Virus record (IMG/VR): IMGVR_UViG_3300042369_000253
Location: 1 to 40,967 of that record
DNA: 40,967 bases
DNA from: a virus
Direction: 5' to 3' (one strand)
Below the pieces are notes generated by a model that saw only the letters and a list, made by a program, of their open reading frames with translations, was not told where the DNA came from and did not search any database. Below are positions 22,093 through 29,286 of this stretch, piece by piece (position 1 is the stretch's first letter; every line of letters begins with the position of its first letter). The translations under genes and the position numbers were made by a program.

Positions 22093-22725
22093 ATGGATTT
22101 CATATCAGACTTACGCCTTAATACTTGGTTAGAACTTGGCATTGCTAGTGCAGTATTTCTCATGGGATGTATACTTACCCTAAAAAGTAAAGTAAACTAT
22201 TTTCATGTATCTAAGAAAATGTCAACTCAGTGGAATCTTCATACTCAGATTCATGAAAGATTGACTGAATTGAGATGCATAACTGATTGTGCTCGTGTCA
22301 CATTGGTTCAATTTCATAATGGTGAGTATTTTATGGATGGTGTATCTATGGCTAAACTCTCATGCACTCATGAGTCCTTGACCAAAGGAGTGTCCTCTAC
22401 TGCACATAGTATAACGAATGTATTAATATCTCTGCATACTCCAATGATTGAAAAGATATTAAAAGATTCTCCCATATTATATTTTGTGAAAGATGAAAAA
22501 GAAGGATATTATAAAAATTTATTAGAATCGGTAAATGTTACGTGCTATATGATTATGCCTGTGAAGTATAGGAATATGATATCAGGATATGTTTCTGCTC
22601 AATGGTGTAGTCCATACAAGAATGCCAAGGTACTACATAATATAGAAGAATTTGGAAAATTGATGGTTGATACTAGAAATCAAATTCAAGTCCATTTGAA
22701 TGAACAATTAAGGTCTAATAAATGA
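22093..22725 (+). CDS. Membrane-anchored GAF-like protein, 210 aa
   Basis: One N-terminal membrane span (about 13-30, WLELGIASAVFLMGCILTL) is followed by a predicted cytoplasmic domain: IHERLTELRCITDCARVTLVQFHNGEYFMDG, MIEKILKDSPILYF, SVNVTCYMIMPVKYRNMISGYVSAQWC. The 'L-x-x-x-x-x-x-a-R-v-x-L-x-Q-F-H-N-G' and 'mP-v-x-x-x-x-x-x-G-x-x-x-x-x-W' elements are those of GAF domains, which bind small ligands. A membrane GAF protein in a late phage module is unusual. It overlaps the next gene as ATGA. Confidence 0.65.
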   Translation: MDFISDLRLNTWLELGIASAVFLMGCILTLKSKVNYFHVSKKMSTQWNLHTQIHERLTELRCITDCARVTLVQFHNGEYFMDGVSMAKLSCTHESLTKGVSSTAHSITNVLISLHTPMIEKILKDSPILYFVKDEKEGYYKNLLESVNVTCYMIMPVKYRNMISGYVSAQWCSPYKNAKVLHNIEEFGKLMVDTRNQIQVHLNEQLRSNK

Positions 22726-23243
22726 AAAATATGAAGCCTACAAAGTCTATCGAGGATCTTTCCAAAAAACATAAAGTTCCTATTGGTGAATTAAAAACAC
22801 AATTGAAAATGGGAATAGGAGTCGAACATGAGCATACTAAATCTAAATCGTTAGCAAAAACTATAGCTTTACAACATATAGCAGAATTGCCTAATTATTA
22901 TACCAGATTAAAGAAAATAGAATCGGTAAAGGAAGACTGGGCTGTTATGGATAGACAGAATCGAGGAGATTATATTGACGGTGCAGAACCAGATCCGATG
23001 ACTGGAGTTCCAGGTCCAATGAAATTTAAGACCAAACAAGAAGCCTTACAGGCCGCAAAACAGGTAGCTCCAGGCAATAAAAATGTAATTCCTGATGTAT
23101 TTTCTGAATTAAAAGATAAAAAACCACTTCCTCTTGATCCTAACCCAGAAGAATCTAAGAAATTAAAGGAATTCTTCTATAATAGACAATTGGCAAGAAT
23201 CAATGAATCGTACGGAATCCGAAAGAAAAATAAGACTAAATAG
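22722..23243 (+). CDS. DUF5661-like protein, 173 aa
   Basis: Residues 8-65 (SIEDLSKKHKVPIGELKTQLKMG, IGVEHEHTKSKSLAKTIALQHIAELPNYYTRLKKIE) match the pattern I know as DUF5661: 'la-x-kH...l-x-x-Ql-x-x-G-x-x-vE-x-EHT...A-x-x-ia-x-dHl-x-E-x-p-x-YY-x-x-L-x-x-mE'. The remainder has a Pro/Gly-rich segment (DPMTGVPGPMKF) and ends KEFFYNRQLARINESYGIRKKNKTK. The INESYG ending resembles a leader-like cleavage segment. Function unknown. Downstream gene starts after AGATAGGAGACAAA. Confidence 0.65.
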   Translation: MKNMKPTKSIEDLSKKHKVPIGELKTQLKMGIGVEHEHTKSKSLAKTIALQHIAELPNYYTRLKKIESVKEDWAVMDRQNRGDYIDGAEPDPMTGVPGPMKFKTKQEALQAAKQVAPGNKNVIPDVFSELKDKKPLPLDPNPEESKKLKEFFYNRQLARINESYGIRKKNKTK

Positions 23244-23257
23244 AGATAGGAGACAAA

Positions 23258-24301
23258 ATGAAAAGATTTAAAGAAATTTACCATAAGACATTAAAAGAAG
23301 AATACACAGAAGGTGGCAGCGTATTTAACGGATATAGCGATTCCGTCAGAAGGACTGCCCAAAGTGATTTTGGAGTCCATCGAGTGGGTGAAGGCGACTC
23401 CATTCATAGATTGAATGCCTTTATCAATAAATTCCTTGGTGGTACTTATATCGACCCAGAAGCTGCGGTGACCGAGCTTCGAAGTAGATTGAATCATGCA
23501 GGCCTAGATTTTGTCTTTGACGGTAAAAAGATAACACTACATCCTGGAGTCAATAGTTTCCCTGCCAAATTATATGGAGAAGTCTTTGGAACGACTCCGA
23601 CTACGGATCTCTCAAAGGGATTCGATAAGGGTATGGATCTGCCTGGATTGAATCTCGTAATCGATGTTACCTATGACGAAACTAGTTGTATGTACAGTAT
23701 GTCTGGTAAATTGATTCCAACACCAAAAACATCTCCAACAACACCAATGAAAGAAGGAGCATTTGGGAAGATGGCAGGAACGTTTCTTGGCAATATGCTT
23801 CTTCCAGGGGTTGGTGGAGTTATCGGTGGTATGCTAGGAAGTGCTGCGGGTGATGCTGTAAGTAGTGCAACAGCAAACGATGCTCAGGCTAATGGTAGAG
23901 CATCTGCTATGGGTGAAAATGGAATGAAGCGCAAGAAGAAAATAAAGAAGACGTCTGAAGATGCTTTGGCAGTTGCTATGAGTGAAGAAAAGATAGAACA
24001 CGTTTCTGATTTTCCTAGAAAAGTAGAACACTTCATCATGCGTGATAAAGACATGAAAGATAAAGTTTTAGTTCCTGTATTCAATCATTTATTATCCAAG
24101 AAGAAAAAGGGAAAACTGACATTAGATGATGCTAGAAAAGAATTATATTTCGTCGTCAATTCTGCTTTACGAAAAATGAAAGATACGGTTGAGGGTGATG
24201 AAAAGAGAGAAGTTACTCTTACACAAAAAGAAAAGGGTAGAGTGGTTGGAGACTTGGTGAGAAATTTTAAAAAATACATGACGACTCATGCTAAAAAGTA
24301 A
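23258..24301 (+). CDS. Capsid-targeted protein with glycine-zipper segment, 347 aa
   Basis: The leader MKRFKEIYHKTLKEEYTEGG contains YTE and KEE as candidate prohead-protease sites. A folded domain follows (about 40-165). Residues about 170-210 are a glycine zipper (AFGKMAGTFLGNMLLPGVGGVIGGMLGSAAGDAVSS), a membrane-active type of helix. The last 110 residues are basic and helical (KRKKKIKKTSEDAL, RNFKKYMTTHAKK). A strong TAGGAG site precedes the ATG. An internal virion protein acting at the host membrane during DNA entry would explain leader and zipper together, but no homolog is recognised. Confidence 0.6.
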   Translation: MKRFKEIYHKTLKEEYTEGGSVFNGYSDSVRRTAQSDFGVHRVGEGDSIHRLNAFINKFLGGTYIDPEAAVTELRSRLNHAGLDFVFDGKKITLHPGVNSFPAKLYGEVFGTTPTTDLSKGFDKGMDLPGLNLVIDVTYDETSCMYSMSGKLIPTPKTSPTTPMKEGAFGKMAGTFLGNMLLPGVGGVIGGMLGSAAGDAVSSATANDAQANGRASAMGENGMKRKKKIKKTSEDALAVAMSEEKIEHVSDFPRKVEHFIMRDKDMKDKVLVPVFNHLLSKKKKGKLTLDDARKELYFVVNSALRKMKDTVEGDEKREVTLTQKEKGRVVGDLVRNFKKYMTTHAKK

Positions 24302-24304
24302 TAG

Positions 24305-24682
24305 ATGAAGCAAAAAATAACTCCTGATACCTTTTTATTATATGCAACCAAGATGTATGACAATCCGTCTTGTTCGGGTATAGAGGAGTTTTATGAGGAC
24401 ATACATCGAATAAAGTACATAAAGCGTCTGCTCATAAGGTTTAAACGGGGAGGAAGATTGAAAGAACGATTGATTTTAAATCATATCATCACTCTACAAA
24501 ATATATTTGGAGCAGAAGCTTGCACTAGAATGTTATTTTTTAAAATGACTCCAGATCTATATTCTATGATTATTTCATTTTTACAGTATCTACAATACTT
24601 ACCAGAACAAATACCAGAAGTTTCATTGAAGAGTATACGCTCAGATCATAGAATAGACACAATACTAGGAAATCTCAAATGA
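24305..24682 (+). CDS. Conserved T4-like phage protein, 125 aa
   Basis: The sequence YATKMYDNPSCSGIEEFYEDIHRIKYIKRLLIRF, then LKERLILNHIITLQNIFGAEACTRMLFFKM, fits a family I recall from T4-like cyanophage late regions (labelled DUF7207 in recent annotations), with the signature 'yDNp-x-c...EF-x-eDl-x-R-x-KYlKRL...LrERLiLNHii-x-l-x-NvFG'. It is all-helical and basic. Function is unknown; neighbours in other genomes are structural genes. It overlaps the next gene as ATGA. Confidence 0.68.
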   Translation: MKQKITPDTFLLYATKMYDNPSCSGIEEFYEDIHRIKYIKRLLIRFKRGGRLKERLILNHIITLQNIFGAEACTRMLFFKMTPDLYSMIISFLQYLQYLPEQIPEVSLKSIRSDHRIDTILGNLK

Positions 24683-25284
24683 TCAATCCATACCATCCGA
24701 TAATTAAAAAAGCGGAAAAAGTTAATTCTGGAAAGATTATATCTAGTAATCATACTTCAACATTAGCCTATAGAAGAGTTCCAAACTCAAAGGATTTAAA
24801 TAAGGTAATCAGTTCCTTTACCGTGTATAAATTCATCAAGTCTATAACTCAACATTTTTCTCAAACTAATGCATTCTCTTTAGGAGTAATAGATGCCTAT
24901 GGAAGATATCTGAAAGATCCTGAAGGACTAATAACTCCATACGATAGATTGATAATAAACCTGAAGGTTTTATTGGCTATGATTCCAAATCCATCTATAA
25001 AAGCTAAATTGAATTATCTTGTTACTGGCATAGGACTATTAGCAGAAGATTCGGAACAATTGGGTGCAGATCCTCATTATGTGTTCACCGAAATTCTAGA
25101 TTACCTATTAGAACAAGGATTAGATCTATATTCAATCCTAGACGAAGAAGGAATGTCTGTGGGTGGCGGAGGGATTGCAGGAGTCACAGACATATATCCA
25201 TCAAGTGGTGGTGATTATGGAAATACTGTAGTTCATAGAAAAAATATTGTTGGAAAAATGCTCAAAAGAAGGAGACGACGATGA
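24679..25284 (+). CDS. Hypothetical protein, 201 aa
   Basis: No family recognised. A mostly helical domain (about 40-165: VISSFTVYKFIKSITQHF, YDRLIINLKVLLAMIPNPSIKAKLNYLVTGIGLLAEDSEQL) is followed by a Gly-rich stretch (SVGGGGIAGVTDIYPSSGGDYG) and a polybasic end (KMLKRRRRR). The N-terminal AEKVNSGK is encoded by the same 20-bp sequence as in the gene at 15756. Its late position and conserved neighbours suggest a structural or assembly role. Confidence 0.6.
   Translation: MINPYHPIIKKAEKVNSGKIISSNHTSTLAYRRVPNSKDLNKVISSFTVYKFIKSITQHFSQTNAFSLGVIDAYGRYLKDPEGLITPYDRLIINLKVLLAMIPNPSIKAKLNYLVTGIGLLAEDSEQLGADPHYVFTEILDYLLEQGLDLYSILDEEGMSVGGGGIAGVTDIYPSSGGDYGNTVVHRKNIVGKMLKRRRRR
24712..24731 (+). repeat. 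20-bp direct repeat, copy 2
   Basis: Identical to 15831-15850 and read in the same frame (AEKVNSG), 33 nt into the gene. Confidence 0.7.
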
Positions 25285-25718
25285 TACCTACGGAATTAAT
25301 TACTTTAATTGCTGGATCTGCAACAGGATTCATTTTTCGTCACATGGCAGAGAACAGAAAGAATGCACAAGAGAACTTCCAACGTGCAATGGATTCTCAA
25401 AAACAAACTGAAGTCTCTAGAAATGCTGCCGTACAGAGAGTGCCTATCGATGTAGGTAGAGGAGTCAGACAAACCATAGTGCTTGCAATTCTTTTTGGAA
25501 CTATTCTTGCACCGTTTGTACTTCCTTTCTTTGGCATACCAACAATCGTTGAAGTAGAATATACTTCTCCAGAATGGTTGTTTGGTCTTATTCCATCTAG
25601 TAACACTAAACTGTTTCAAACAATCAACGGATATCTTTTCACAACAGAGAATCGTCAAATTCTAGTTTCCATCGTAGGTTTCTACTTTGGAAGCGCAGCT
25701 GCATCAAACAAGTCATAA
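25281..25718 (+). CDS. Membrane protein, candidate holin, 145 aa
   Basis: The N-terminal helix ELITLIAGSATGFIFRHMAENRK is followed by a polar helix rich in Gln, then a long span TIVLAILFGTILAPFVLPFFGIPTIV (about 65-90) and a last span ILVSIVGFYFGSAAASNK (about 124-141). Two or three spans with short polar ends fit holin-type proteins, and the next two genes (a basic N-terminally amphipathic protein and a lipoprotein) would suit a lysis group. No direct holin family match is recognised, so this is a context-based proposal. Confidence 0.55.
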   Translation: MIPTELITLIAGSATGFIFRHMAENRKNAQENFQRAMDSQKQTEVSRNAAVQRVPIDVGRGVRQTIVLAILFGTILAPFVLPFFGIPTIVEVEYTSPEWLFGLIPSSNTKLFQTINGYLFTTENRQILVSIVGFYFGSAAASNKS

Positions 25719-25728
25719 GGAGAATCGT

Positions 25729-25932
25729 ATGGAAAAGTTAAAACAAATTTGGAGTGTCGTTTGGTCACATATCGTATCTTTTGGTAAACTTTTAAAGAAA
25801 TTGTTTACCGAAGAAGGTGTCGCAGAGCAAAAGGCACAGATAACGAAAACTGTCCAAGAAAAGAAAGAGAAGAGTAAGATTCGTCTTCGCAAGAAGAGTG
25901 CAAAGAAAAGTACTAAGAAAAACAAGAAATAA
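25729..25932 (+). CDS. Small highly basic protein, 67 aa
   Basis: The start at 25729 follows AAGGAGAATCGT, a strong ribosome site; an in-frame ATG at 25687 lies inside the previous gene. The first 25 residues (MEKLKQIWSVVWSHIVSFGKLLKKLF) form an amphipathic helix with Trp residues, able to lie on a membrane, and the last 25 are nearly all Lys/Arg/Ser (KIRLRKKSAKKSTKKNKK). Unknown family; placed between the membrane protein and the lipoprotein. Confidence 0.6.
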   Translation: MEKLKQIWSVVWSHIVSFGKLLKKLFTEEGVAEQKAQITKTVQEKKEKSKIRLRKKSAKKSTKKNKK

Positions 25933-25937
25933 TTCTT

Positions 25938-26456
25938 ATGAAATTCTTTACTATTATACTCTTAGCATTGATGGTTGGTTGTTCTCCGTCTATTCAGATG
26001 CCAAGTCTCACCAAGCAAGCACCTGATGTCCTGACTAACGACACAGAGGTTGTTGTTGCTCCTGGAGTTCGTGGAACTATTAACAAAGGATCTTTGATAC
26101 AAATTCCTGAAGAAGATAAAGTGGATGTTGTACTACAAGAAAAGATTCAAACTGTTGTGAATGGTAAAACAGTAGAAATACCAAAAAACACAAAGGTAAC
26201 TATTCCTGCTAACACATACCTTAAGACCACAGAATCAACGGATATTCGTCTTTCAGAAGGTGCAGATGTTACTCTACGCAAAGGTACAGTCATCACCATC
26301 TCAAAGATCAACTGGTATGCTATTCTATTCTATATGATGTTAATAGGTGGTGCGATTGCGTACTGGATCTATTCTCGGAATAAAGATATAGATAAAGACA
26401 ATGATGGTTATGTTGATGAAGAAAAACTACAGCAGTTGAACGAAAGCGAAAGATGA
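25938..26456 (+). CDS. Lipoprotein with C-terminal membrane span, 172 aa
   Basis: The N-terminus MKFFTIILLALMVGC is a type-II signal peptide with lipobox MVGC (Cys15). A beta-repeat middle follows: TEVVVAPGVRGTINKGSLIQIPEE, KTVEIPKNTKVTIPANTYLK, DVTLRKGTVITI, which looks like repeated short strands. A transmembrane span lies at about 123-142 (WYAILFYMMLIGGAIAYWIYS), then an acidic segment DIDKDNDGYVDEEK, which matches the calcium-binding loop D-x-D-x-D-G of EF-hand or dockerin repeats. Lipid anchor at one end and membrane span at the other could bridge two membranes as spanins do, but the size and Ca-binding loop are atypical. Confidence 0.65.
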   Translation: MKFFTIILLALMVGCSPSIQMPSLTKQAPDVLTNDTEVVVAPGVRGTINKGSLIQIPEEDKVDVVLQEKIQTVVNGKTVEIPKNTKVTIPANTYLKTTESTDIRLSEGADVTLRKGTVITISKINWYAILFYMMLIGGAIAYWIYSRNKDIDKDNDGYVDEEKLQQLNESER

Positions 26457-26836
26457 TGTATGAGTATTCTGCTACTCTAATAAAGATTGTTGACGGTGAT
26501 ACTGTCGATGTTCTTATTGATCTTGGTTTTAATACCACGAAAAAAGAACGAGTAAGATTGTTGGGTATTGATACTCCAGAATCTGCCACAAAAGATCTAG
26601 CAGAAAAAAAACTAGGTATTGAAGCAAAAGAATATATCACACAATGGTTCACGAAGAATACTCCATTTCGTTTGCAAACAACCAAGGATGATAAATATGG
26701 AAGAATCCTTGGTGTGTTTACTGGATTAGATGGAAAGACTTTGAATACTCGTTTAGTAGATGAAGGATATGCATGGGCGTATGATGGTGGAACTAAGAAG
26801 AAAGATTTTGCTCTTTTATTAGAGAAACGAAAATGA
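26453..26836 (+). CDS. Staphylococcal-nuclease-type endonuclease (SNase), 127 aa
   Basis: The sequence ATLIKIVDGDTVDVLIDLG, then RVRLLGIDTPES and KYGRILGVF, is the full thermonuclease pattern. R35 and E43 line up with the catalytic Arg35 and Glu43 of staphylococcal nuclease, and R84 with Arg87; Asp14 and Asp40-type calcium ligands (VDGDTV, GIDTPE) are present. The C-terminal NTRLVDEGYAWAYDG is typical. No signal peptide is visible, so it acts in the cell or is packaged. It overlaps both neighbours as ATGA. Likely role: degradation of host DNA or RNA; the precise target is inferred. Confidence 0.9.
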   Translation: MMYEYSATLIKIVDGDTVDVLIDLGFNTTKKERVRLLGIDTPESATKDLAEKKLGIEAKEYITQWFTKNTPFRLQTTKDDKYGRILGVFTGLDGKTLNTRLVDEGYAWAYDGGTKKKDFALLLEKRK

Positions 26837-27279
26837 AATCATTTAAAGAATATCTAACCGAAGATCTACGTGATTGGTTCAGTAAAAGTGACCCAGATGG
26901 AGACTGGAAACGAATAAATTCAAAAGGTGAAGCGGTTGGTCCTTGCGCAAGGGAAGAAGGAGAACCTAAACCTAAATGTATGTCAAAGAAGAAACGAGCA
27001 TCTTTAACTAAAAAAGAAAGAGCTGCAGCGGTTCGTGCTAAAAGAAAACATGATCCAGATGCAGATAGATCTGGATCTCCTATAAACGTTTCAAATTATG
27101 GAAAAGGTAAAATAAGTGAAGAAATTCTACAAGAAAAAAATATACCAACCAGTCCAGAAAAATGGAGTCAAGCAAAGGCATTAGCTAGATCTAAATTTAA
27201 GGTGTATCCTTCTGCCTATGCAAATGGTTGGGCTGCTAAAAAGTACAAAGCAATGGGTGGCGGATGGGAAACTGAATGA
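26833..27279 (+). CDS. DUF5872-like basic protein with capsid-targeting leader, 148 aa
   Basis: The leader MKSFKEYLTEDL (LTE at 8-10) is followed by GPCAREEGEPKPKCMSKKKRASLTKKERAAAVRAKRKHDPDADRSG, which matches the pattern I know as DUF5872 from phages and giant viruses. A second motif, SPEKWSQAKALARSKFKVYPSAYANGWAAKKYKAMGGGW, follows. The protein is strongly basic, suited to DNA or RNA contact inside the head. Its first 19 nt are identical to those of the next gene. Confidence 0.78.
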   Translation: MKSFKEYLTEDLRDWFSKSDPDGDWKRINSKGEAVGPCAREEGEPKPKCMSKKKRASLTKKERAAAVRAKRKHDPDADRSGSPINVSNYGKGKISEEILQEKNIPTSPEKWSQAKALARSKFKVYPSAYANGWAAKKYKAMGGGWETE

Positions 27280-27647
27280 AATCATTTAAAGAATTTACAG
27301 AATCTTGTTGGAGTGGCTACAAGGCTGTAGGTACAAAACGTAAAGGTAGTCGTGTAGTTCCTAACTGTGTTAGTATGAACGAAACGGCCGCATGGACACG
27401 CAAAGAGGGAAAGAACCCCGAAGGTGGTCTGAATGCAAAGGGTGTTGCGTCTTATCGTGCAGAAAATCCTGGAAGTAAACTAAAGACAGCAGTTACTACC
27501 CCACCATCTAAATTAAAGAAGGGCTCTAAAGCAGCAAAAAGAAGAAAGTCCTTTTGTGCTAGAATGGGTGGAATGCGTGGTCCAATGAAGGACGAAAACG
27601 GAAAACCGACACGCAAGGCTTTATCTTTGCGCAAGTGGAACTGTTAG
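27276..27647 (+). CDS. DUF6321-like basic protein with capsid-targeting leader, 123 aa
   Basis: The leader MKSFKEFTES (FTE) precedes NETAAWTRKEGKNPEGGLNAKGVASYRAENPGSKLKTAVTTPPSKLKKGSKAAKRRKSFCARMGGM and ends in SLRKWNC, the pattern I know as DUF6321, conserved in phages and giant viruses. The charge is very positive. It probably travels with packaged DNA, like the gene before it; the function of the domain is unknown. The stop codon overlaps the convergent RuvC-like gene by 4 bp, so the two operons meet tail to tail with no spacer. Confidence 0.8.
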   Translation: MKSFKEFTESCWSGYKAVGTKRKGSRVVPNCVSMNETAAWTRKEGKNPEGGLNAKGVASYRAENPGSKLKTAVTTPPSKLKKGSKAAKRRKSFCARMGGMRGPMKDENGKPTRKALSLRKWNC

Positions 27648-28195
27648 ACTTTAATCTTATTGTACAAGAATTTGCAGATATAGAATGCATCGACTATATC
27701 GCTAACAGGATTTGATACTTTAGTTTTATCTGGTGATATAATATCCATCAGTGGAATATTGGTATCGGTCATAAATTGTTGATACATTGCTGCTTTATCA
27801 CTATTTCCTTTTCCTGTTGCTAGCTTCTTTACTGCAGATGGCGGAATTACTTCAACTGGAATTCTACTTTGCCAAAGTTTATACTTGAGGATGCCTGTAT
27901 TTTCTGCTATATTGAATACTCTACCCTGAGCACTATATGCATATCCTTCGAGTGATACTTGATCTACACCTGCAACTATACCCATCACCCAATCAGATAT
28001 AGAATCATATCTTTCAGATTCTTCGTTATATGCCTTAAAGTTCTCTCCGTGGATATTATGTAAAAATATATTAGAGTATTTTTTAATATCAGAGAGGAAA
28101 TAGAAATTACAATTGGCAAACTCAAAGTTATATCCTGTGTTGAAAACACAAATAGCGGGCCCGTTAAGTGAGTAGTCTATTCCAGCCAGTATCAT
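27644..28195 (-). CDS. RuvC-like Holliday-junction resolvase
   Basis: This 183-aa protein has the RNase-H-fold resolvase layout: MILAGIDYSLNGPAICVF with catalytic Asp7, VSLEGYAYSAQGRVFNIAENTG with the second acidic residue, PPSAVKKLATGKGNSDKAAM (a basic helix typical of RuvC-like phage proteins), and SDIVDAFYICKFL carrying the final Asp pair. Bacterial RuvC is about 170 aa, so length fits. Role: resolving branched replication intermediates before packaging, the job done in T4 by gp49. It is the last gene of the minus-strand metabolic arm. Confidence 0.86.
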   Translation of the reverse strand: MILAGIDYSLNGPAICVFNTGYNFEFANCNFYFLSDIKKYSNIFLHNIHGENFKAYNEESERYDSISDWVMGIVAGVDQVSLEGYAYSAQGRVFNIAENTGILKYKLWQSRIPVEVIPPSAVKKLATGKGNSDKAAMYQQFMTDTNIPLMDIISPDKTKVSNPVSDIVDAFYICKFLYNKIKV

Positions 28196-28202
28196 CTAGT
28201 AT

Positions 28203-28955
28203 TTAGGGTTTTATAATACTATGAATCCAGACCAAATACCTATCGACTCTAACACACGAGTTTTCTATTATTGTAGGAGCTCCACGAACTCTTATAGCAG
28301 AGAAACTTCTAATGATTCCTATTTGGTATTTCTTTCCTCCTATAGTGGCAAATGCTCCTCCACCAGAATCTCCAAACCACACACTACCATCTACAGGAAG
28401 AATCTTGAATTCATTTATCTCGTGAATAAGAATACCATAAAAATTAAACTTACCTACTTCACTTTGCTTCTTCCATGATCCTCCATATCCGCATAGGTCG
28501 ATATCTTGAAACTTATACATCTCCATTAGATCTGGACATAGATCATAGATCTTTACATCTAGTATAGGTTCATCTAGAGCAATTATGCCTATATCATTCA
28601 TAACATACTTACCAATAGAATAATATGGATGATGAATTAATTGTCTAACACAGAAGACTCGACCGTCAAACAAATGAACTTCTGTTATGTCATCACCGTC
28701 TATACAATGACCAGCAGTCAAAATATAATAAGGAGTTATGAGAACTCCACTACCTACAAACGATTTGTTTGCTCTGTGTAATGCAATAACACAAGGATAC
28801 TTGTCATTGTCGAGAGTGGAATTCTCGAACCCTTGACGAGTTGGTTGTGTTGATGGTTGTTGTGGTAGTTTTGCTACTTGTGTGACTGGTGTCACAGTAG
28901 TGCAACAAACTAACAGTAATATCCCGATAGAGAAACATTTAAGGACTCTTAACAT
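28203..28955 (-). CDS. Exported trypsin-like serine protease (S1 family), 250 aa
   Basis: A hydrophobic N-terminal signal (about 5-18, LKCFSIGILLLVCC) is followed by a Pro/Thr/Gln linker and a chymotrypsin-fold domain with a complete triad: His83 in LTAGHC, Asp121 in NDIGIIAL and Ser197 in GDSGGG. The residue at the S1 position six before the Ser is Ser191, as in chymotrypsin rather than trypsin. The signal could be lipoprotein-type (Cys17/18), though the residue before Cys is not the usual Gly/Ala/Ser. No PDZ domain is present. S1 proteases with export signals are rare in phages; possible targets are periplasmic or surface proteins. Confidence 0.85.
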   Translation of the reverse strand: MLRVLKCFSIGILLLVCCTTVTPVTQVAKLPQQPSTQPTRQGFENSTLDNDKYPCVIALHRANKSFVGSGVLITPYYILTAGHCIDGDDITEVHLFDGRVFCVRQLIHHPYYSIGKYVMNDIGIIALDEPILDVKIYDLCPDLMEMYKFQDIDLCGYGGSWKKQSEVGKFNFYGILIHEINEFKILPVDGSVWFGDSGGGAFATIGGKKYQIGIIRSFSAIRVRGAPTIIENSCVRVDRYLVWIHSIIKP

Positions 28956-28969
28956 ATTGAGTGCCCTAA

Positions 28970-28992
28970 ATTATATATGCCTGATAAAGGCA
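28970..28992 (-). promoter_or_regulatory. Possible weak terminator/promoter in the 28956-29003 gap
   Basis: On the minus strand, TGCCT and AGGCA (28978-28992) form a 5-bp hairpin just before TATAAT (28970-28975), which lies 14 nt before the ATG at 28955. The hairpin is short and no good -35 box is present, so both readings are tentative. Confidence 0.25.
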
Positions 28993-29003
28993 CAAAGTTC
29001 GAT

Positions 29004-29273
29004 TTAATTTAAAAGAACTACAGTAGAACCAGCACCCGTCAAAGAAGTCAGACTACTAACTCGGATCGGCAATACCACAGGAGGTGTCGTAGATAGGAAA
29101 TTCATCGTTATTCCTGTACTTTCGGTTTTATTGTCCATTAGTAGCATTTTGAACGCAAAAGCTCCGTTAGCAGTTCCTGGAACCACCATCACAGAATGGT
29201 GTTTTGGCAGACTACCAAGATTTACGGCCGAGAACCCTGCATTGTAATTTTTTCCAATTGTGTAATTTTCCAT
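29004..29273 (-). CDS. Small beta-rich protein, 89 aa
   Basis: No family recognised. The protein is uncharged and beta-prone (SAVNLGSLPKHHSVMVVPGTANGAFAFKMLL, PPVVLPIRVSSLTSLTGAGSTVVLLN), ending in Asn, like small phage decoration or capsid-surface proteins. It lies alone between the RNR gene and the protease, 13 bp downstream of the RNR stop. Confidence 0.6.
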   Translation of the reverse strand: MENYTIGKNYNAGFSAVNLGSLPKHHSVMVVPGTANGAFAFKMLLMDNKTESTGITMNFLSTTPPVVLPIRVSSLTSLTGAGSTVVLLN

Positions 29274-29286
29274 ACTATATGTATAA

